The translations under genes and the position numbers were made by a program. From Gemmiger formicilis (GTDB taxonomy: Bacteria; Bacillota; Clostridia; Oscillospirales; Ruminococcaceae), in assembly GCF_900167555.1 (NCBI RefSeq), contig NZ_FUYF01000005.1, positions 124,001 through 188,000 on the forward strand: 64,000 nt of DNA, given 5' to 3'. The number at the start of each line of letters is the position of its first letter. The first letter of the stretch is position 1. Shown here piece after piece: positions 59,680-64,000 of this stretch. The notes below the pieces were generated by a model, which ran no database searches, was not told the origin of the DNA, and was given only the letters and a program-made list of their open reading frames with translations.

Positions 59680-60615
59680 TTATTTTGCGCCGTTCAGGGC
59701 CGCAAAATACGCCTTGCTCTCGTCGGCGGCGTGGTGGATGAGGGCCGCCAGCTCGTCCATCGAATTGAACTTGCGCACCGGGCAGAAATATTTGTGAAAT
59801 TCCAACACCGGCTGCTGACCGTAGACATTGCCGGAGAAGTCCGGCACAAACGTCTCGCAGGTCACGGCGGCGTTTTCACTGCTGTCCACCGTGGGGCGCT
59901 TGCCGATGCCGGTGGCTGCGGGCCGCCACTGGCCGTCCAGATAAATGCGGGTCAGGTAGACGCCCGCGCAGGGCTGGAGGGCCGCAGCGGGGTAGTTCTG
60001 GTTCAGCGTCGGCGTGCCGAGCTTTCCGCTGCCGATGCCCTTGCCGTGGACAACGGGCCAGTCGATGGCGTAGGGTGTGCCGAGCATGGCGTTGGCGTCG
60101 TCGAGACGGCCCTCCTCCAGCGCGGCGCGGATGCGGGTGGATGAGACGGTCTGCCCGCCGTACTGCGCCATCGGCACGATATGCACGCCGATGCCGAGAG
60201 GTGCGCAGAGCTCCCGCAGACGCTCCACGTTACCGGCGGCGCGGGCTCCAAACGTAAAGTTGTCGCCGCAGAACAGCTGCTTTGCGTTAAAGCAGTCCAC
60301 CAGCACCTTTTGCACAAAATCCTCCGGCGTCAGCGCACGGAACTCGTCAAACGGTGCCTCCTGGTATTCCTCGATGCCTAAGCTTGCAACGCGGGCGTGC
60401 TTCTGCGGCAGCGAGAGGATGCGCCCGCCTTTCAGCGTACTGCTGGCGGGCAGCTCAAACGTGAAGGCCGCAGCGGTCAGACCGCCGGCCCGGGCGCATT
60501 CGACGGCAGCCCCCAGCACGGCGCGGTGGCCGCAGTGGACGCCGTCAAAATAGCCGAGCGCCACAGCACTGCCCTGCGGGGCGTGGATGGGCGTCAGCCT
60601 TTGATAAATTTGCAT
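59680..60615 (-). CDS. ribF: Bifunctional riboflavin kinase/FAD synthetase
   Basis: 311 aa from the ATG at 60615 (MQIYQRLTPIHAPQGSAVAL), 7 nt after truB. The nucleotidyltransferase domain has GYFDGVHCGH and STRIRAALEEGRLDDANAML; the kinase domain has GSGKLGTPTLNQN, a variant of the usual GR-LG-PTAN loop. It makes FMN and FAD. The truB-ribF order is standard. Confidence 0.95.
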   Translation of the reverse strand: MQIYQRLTPIHAPQGSAVALGYFDGVHCGHRAVLGAAVECARAGGLTAAAFTFELPASSTLKGGRILSLPQKHARVASLGIEEYQEAPFDEFRALTPEDFVQKVLVDCFNAKQLFCGDNFTFGARAAGNVERLRELCAPLGIGVHIVPMAQYGGQTVSSTRIRAALEEGRLDDANAMLGTPYAIDWPVVHGKGIGSGKLGTPTLNQNYPAAALQPCAGVYLTRIYLDGQWRPAATGIGKRPTVDSSENAAVTCETFVPDFSGNVYGQQPVLEFHKYFCPVRKFNSMDELAALIHHAADESKAYFAALNGAK

Positions 60616-60622
60616 TGGGCAG

Positions 60623-61516
60623 TCAGCCCCTTTCGCAAAATAGTTTTTCGACCTTGAGCACGCCGTCCTCGACGCTGGCCAGACCCAGAAACGCGCCGGT
60701 CTCATCGTAGGTGCGGTAGCGGCCATCGGCGGCAGCGTAATGGCTCGTCGGGCAGCCGTTGAGCAGGTGCGCCTTGACGCCGCTGTTGACGTGCAGGGCG
60801 GGCAGCGGCGTAAAGACTGACTCGATCGGCAGTATCCAGCCGTTGGTTTCGAGTTCCCCGTTCTCGGCGGCGGCTAAAATTTCCGGCAGTGTGTGGCACT
60901 GGGCCAGACTGAACACACCGGCCTGCGTGCGGCGCAGGGCGGACAGCGTGGCGGGCACGCCGAGGGCGTCGCCGATCTCCTCGGCCAGCACGCGGATGTA
61001 GGTGCCCTTGGAGCAGGCGACGCGGACGGTGTATTCGTCGGGCGCAGGGCTGCCGAGGTATTCGATGTCATAGATCGTGATGGGGCGGGGCGTGCGCTCA
61101 ACGGTCTGGCCCTTGCGGGCAGCTTTATACAGCGGTTGGCCGTTGATTTTCACCGCGCTGTACATCGGCGGCAGCTGCATACGATCCCCGCGGAACTGCG
61201 GCAGTACGGCGCGCAGCTCGGCCTCCCCCACCGTGACGGGGGCAGTTTCCAGCGTCGTGCCGGTCACGTCGCCGGTGTCGGTGCGCAGGCCCAGACGCAG
61301 CGTAGCTTCGTAGGTTTTATCGTGGTCAAGCTGGCGGTCAGCGGCGGAGGTCGCCTTGCCGATAAACACCGCGAGCACACCGGTGGCCATAGGGTCCAGT
61401 GTGCCCGAGTGTCCCAGCTTGCGTGTGCCCAGTGCGCCGCGCAGCTTGGCCAGCACATCAAAGCTGGTCCAGCCTGCGGGCTTATCGACGGGCAGAATGC
61501 CGTTTGGCGTTTGCAT
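60623..61516 (-). CDS. truB: tRNA pseudouridine(55) synthase
   Basis: 297 aa. The catalytic Asp is D41 in GHSGTLDPMATGVL; KTYEATLRLG and RVACSKGTYIRVLAEEIG are conserved. It isomerises U55 in the T-loop of tRNAs. AAAGGA precedes the ATG. It is separated from nrnA by a family B repeat of about 150 bp. Confidence 0.96.
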   Translation of the reverse strand: MQTPNGILPVDKPAGWTSFDVLAKLRGALGTRKLGHSGTLDPMATGVLAVFIGKATSAADRQLDHDKTYEATLRLGLRTDTGDVTGTTLETAPVTVGEAELRAVLPQFRGDRMQLPPMYSAVKINGQPLYKAARKGQTVERTPRPITIYDIEYLGSPAPDEYTVRVACSKGTYIRVLAEEIGDALGVPATLSALRRTQAGVFSLAQCHTLPEILAAAENGELETNGWILPIESVFTPLPALHVNSGVKAHLLNGCPTSHYAAADGRYRTYDETGAFLGLASVEDGVLKVEKLFCERG

Positions 61517-61545
61517 AGCAGGGTTCCTTTTCTGTTGTGGATTTA

Positions 61546-61693
61546 AAGGCTTCCCCCTCGGGGGAAGCTGTCACCGAAGGTGACTGATGAGGGCAGACTT
61601 TCCGCTATTGCCCGTTCATGAGCGGCCACGGGAACTCCCCCCCTCATCCGGCCTTGCTTCGCGCGGCCACCTTCCCCCAATGGGGGAAGGCTT
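61546..61693. repeat. Family B palindromic repeat inside the infB-ribF cluster
   Basis: Begins AAGGCTTCCCCCTCGGGGGA, contains TGTCACCGAAGGTGACTGAT and CCTCATCCGGCC, and ends CACCTTCCCCCAATGGGGGA followed by AGGCTT. It is the reverse arrangement of 8436..8584. It starts at the nrnA stop and interrupts an otherwise tight essential operon. Confidence 0.78.
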
Positions 61694-62676
61694 TATTGCG
61701 CTTTCTCCGCGTCGGCGCGGTCCAGTTCCTTTTTGACTTCCTCGAGGATCGCGTGCTTGGCGTTGTCCGGGTTGCCGCTGATCTCGCAGCCGGCGGCGCG
61801 GGGATGCCCGCCGCCGCCAAGACGCCGCGCAATGTTGCAGGCGTTGGTGTCGTGCCCGGTGCGCACACTGATCTTGAAGCTGCCGTCCTTCTGCTGGCGC
61901 AGGGTCAGACCGACCTCGACGCCCTCGATGGAGCGCGGCAGGCTCGTCAGATCCTCCAGCTCGGCCCCGGCCACACCTGCGGCCTGGATCTGGTCCCAGG
62001 TCAGGCAGATGAGCGCACAGCGGTCATCGTAGTAAAACTCCAGGCTTTCTAAAGCCATGCGTTCCGCGATGACCCGCGCGTGGGAGCGGCTCTCGAACAG
62101 ACGCTCGTTCAGCCTTTCCACGTCGGCTCCGGCCTCGATCAGAGCCGCTGCCGCCTTGTGGGTCTCCGCCGTCGTGTTGCTGAACCGGAAGCAGCCGGTG
62201 TCCGTTGCCACACCCGTATACAGGCAGGAGGCAATTTCCGGCGTGATCTTCGCGCCCATCTCGGGGATGAGCGTCGTCAGCAGCTCGGCAGATGCGGCAG
62301 CCCCGGCGTCCACCAGCGTCTCATAGGCATAACCGCTGTTCGAGCCGTGGTGGTCGATGCACAGATTGACATGCTCGGCGTATTCCTGAATGTTGTTGCG
62401 TTCGCCAAAAAGCTGAATGCCCGCAACATCCACCGCCACCACAAACGCGGGGCGGAAGCTGCCGTCAAACACCGTGATGGGCATGTAGTCATACATGGCA
62501 GGGATCGGATCACTGCACAGCACGGCGGCATTTTTGCCCAGCTGCTGAAGCGCCAGGCAGAGCGCCGTGCCTGAGCCGATGGTGTCACCGTCGGGGTTTT
62601 TATGGCACAAAATCAGGATGTCATCTGCAGCAAGCAGACGCGAAACAACCGTCTCGCGGTCTACGTTCTGAGTCAT
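61693..62676 (-). CDS. nrnA: DHH-family phosphoesterase, nanoRNase/pAp phosphatase
   Basis: 327 aa. Metal site motifs HKNPDGDTIGS, AVDVAG, IDHHGSN (DHH at 108-110) and ATDTGCFRFSNT are present, with a DHHA1 domain ending GGGGHPRAAG. NrnA removes 2-5-nt RNA ends and dephosphorylates pAp. The gene between rbfA and truB is common in Firmicutes. Confidence 0.94.
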   Translation of the reverse strand: MTQNVDRETVVSRLLAADDILILCHKNPDGDTIGSGTALCLALQQLGKNAAVLCSDPIPAMYDYMPITVFDGSFRPAFVVAVDVAGIQLFGERNNIQEYAEHVNLCIDHHGSNSGYAYETLVDAGAAASAELLTTLIPEMGAKITPEIASCLYTGVATDTGCFRFSNTTAETHKAAAALIEAGADVERLNERLFESRSHARVIAERMALESLEFYYDDRCALICLTWDQIQAAGVAGAELEDLTSLPRSIEGVEVGLTLRQQKDGSFKISVRTGHDTNACNIARRLGGGGHPRAAGCEISGNPDNAKHAILEEVKKELDRADAEKAQ

Positions 62677-62703
62677 AGGTTCCTCTTTTCTAACTGGGCT
62701 GCT

Positions 62704-63069
62704 TTACTCTGCGTCAGAGTCAGGCTCAATGTCCAGCTCACCCAGCAGCTTGTTGATGTGCGCGGCATAGGCTGCGCCTTCATCTTTGACGAATACAAAG
62801 CGCGGTGCCTTGCGGATGTGCATCCGGCGGCTGACCTCGGTGCGGACATGGCCGGACGCCTTATTCAGCGCCTTGACCACCGGCTCCGGGCCGCCCTCAC
62901 GGCCCATGACGCTGATGTAGACCTTGGCCTGATCGAGGTCGGGGGTCACATCCAGACGGGTCACGGTCAGCAGACCGCCCGTCACACGGGGGTCCTTCAT
63001 CTCGCCGATGATGGCGATCAGCTCACGCTTCATATCCTGGGCCATACGGCCATGGTTTTTGGTTGGCAT
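62704..63069 (-). CDS. rbfA: Ribosome-binding factor A
   Basis: 121 aa. The KH-type fold contains DMKRELIAIIGEMKDPRV and VYISVMG; RKAPRFVFVKDEG is family-typical. It assists late 30S maturation at the 5' end of 16S rRNA. GAGGTAA precedes the ATG; it follows infB by 17 nt. Confidence 0.96.
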   Translation of the reverse strand: MPTKNHGRMAQDMKRELIAIIGEMKDPRVTGGLLTVTRLDVTPDLDQAKVYISVMGREGGPEPVVKALNKASGHVRTEVSRRMHIRKAPRFVFVKDEGAAYAAHINKLLGELDIEPDSDAE

Positions 63070-63086
63070 TTACTTTACCTCTGCAA

Positions 63087-64000
63087 TCAATCGCGGTACT
63101 CCTCCATCTTGAAGCACTCAAAGACGTCGCCTTCCTTGATGTCCTGGAACTTGGCCAGGGTGATGCCGCACTCAAAGCCCGCGGCAACCTCCTTGGCGTC
63201 ATCCTTGAAGCGCTTCAGGCTGGCGATGGAATCCTCGCAGATGACGATGCCGTCACGGACCAGACGCAGCTGTGCGTCGCGGGTGATCTTGCCGTCGGTA
63301 ACGCGGCAGCCTGCGACGGTGCCGACGCTGGAGATCTTGTAGACCTGGCGGACCTGGGCCTCGCCCAGGGCGACCTCGCGGACCTTCGGGGCCAGCATGC
63401 CCTTCATAGCGTCGGAGACATCGTTGATGGCGTCGTAGATGACGCGGTACATACGCATCTCAACGCCGGTCTGCTCAGCCTCGGCCTTGGCGACGGCGTC
63501 GGGACGGACGTTGAAGCCGATGATGATGGCGTTGGACGCATCGGCCAGAGAGACGTCGGACTTGGAGATGGCACCGACACCCGCATGGATGACGCGGACG
63601 CGGACCTCGTCGTTGGAGATCTTCTCGAGGCTCTGCTTGACGGCCTCGGCGGAGCCCTGGACGTCCGCTTTGACGATGATGGGCAGCTCCTTCATATCGT
63701 TGGCAGCCATCTGGTCAAACAGGTTATCCAGCGTGACCTTGGTGTAGGCGGCAAACTGCTTCTCCTTGGCCTCGGCGGTGCGCTTGTCAGCCAGCTCACG
63801 GGCGAGGCGCTCGTCCTCGACAGCCTCGAACAGCTCGCCGGCCTCGGGGACCTCGGTCAAGCCGGTGATCTCAACAGGCGTGGACGGGCCGGCCTCGGTG
63901 ATCTCCTGGCCCTTGTCGTTGCGCATCGTGCGGACACGGCCCACAGCGGTACCGGCGATCAGGCAGTCGCCCTTGTGCAGGGTGCCGTTCTGGACCAGTA
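63087..64000 (-). CDS. infB: Translation initiation factor IF-2, C-terminal part (cut by window edge)
   Basis: About 304 residues; the reading frame stays open to the window end ([20 protein letters not shown]). Domains II to IV are recognisable: [40 protein letters not shown] and the fMet-tRNA-binding end [20 protein letters not shown]. The GTPase domain lies outside. IF-2 places initiator tRNA on the 30S subunit. It heads the infB-rbfA-nrnA cluster. Confidence 0.97.
   Translation of the reverse strand, partial: LVQNGTLHKGDCLIAGTAVGRVRTMRNDKGQEITEAGPSTPVEITGLTEVPEAGELFEAVEDERLARELADKRTAEAKEKQFAAYTKVTLDNLFDQMAANDMKELPIIVKADVQGSAEAVKQSLEKISNDEVRVRVIHAGVGAISKSDVSLADASNAIIIGFNVRPDAVAKAEAEQTGVEMRMYRVIYDAINDVSDAMKGMLAPKVREVALGEAQVRQVYKISSVGTVAGCRVTDGKITRDAQLRLVRDGIVICEDSIASLKRFKDDAKEVAAGFECGITLAKFQDIKEGDVFECFKMEEYRD

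Overview
The window looks like chromosome of a moderately GC-rich Clostridia member of the Oscillospiraceae/Ruminococcaceae, close to Gemmiger, Subdoligranulum or Faecalibacterium. This rests on the style of the housekeeping proteins (TepA, Rex, TmcAL, NrnA, a low-GC-type EF-Tu/EF-G/RpoBC), TTGACA/TATAAT promoters, strong AGGAGG ribosome sites, and the many short palindromic repeats between genes. Species assignment is inference. No rRNA, tRNA, CRISPR array, prophage or intact transposase was seen.

Layout. 1-2.9 kb: start of guaB (runs off the left edge), a PadR/HAAS-DUF4097 pair, and tepA. 3.1-4.5 kb: rex and thymidine kinase. 4.9-14.2 kb: a pectin-oligosaccharide locus (ABC binding protein and two permeases, a divergent AraC regulator, then GH28, GH105, a TIM-barrel isomerase and a CE8 pectinesterase), all the enzymes lacking signal peptides. 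14.2-17.9 kb: an amino-acid ABC transporter whose binding protein resembles cysteine-binding CjaA. It is preceded by a candidate cysteine attenuator: promoter, 25-codon leader ORF with a Cys-Cys-Cys run, and terminator, with a 284-bp MITE-like element after it. 18-22.5 kb: the str operon rpsL-rpsG-fusA-tuf. 23-26 kb: a secreted 18-residue-repeat protein, PepF and an ArsC-like protein, which separate str from rpoBC (26-33.6 kb). 34-37.2 kb: a YczE-type membrane protein, an NSS sodium symporter, and a MerR/TipAS regulator with a textbook 19-bp-spacer promoter. 37.3-41.5 kb: dgt-dnaG-rpoD. 41.5-47.1 kb: a YigZ-family protein, rpmE, and a divergent type IIA topoisomerase pair (parE-parC). 47.3-51.2 kb: GH25 lysozyme, pentapeptide-repeat protein, SDR, tadA, CPBP protease. 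51.3-52.4 kb: a candidate small RNA and a LysR regulator. 52.5-56.5 kb: a GltD-like oxidoreductase, tmcAL and ackA. 56.8-64 kb: the classic infB-rbfA-nrnA-truB-ribF and rpsO-pnp cluster.

How it fits together. Imported pectin fragments would be de-esterified and hydrolysed inside the cell, giving sugars that feed fermentation (acetate kinase; Rex for NADH sensing). Most of the rest is information-processing machinery. The most unusual material is between the genes: the cysteine leader, the MITE, the candidate sRNA with a CU-rich seed, and several families of palindromic repeats, one of which has variable but self-complementary stems.
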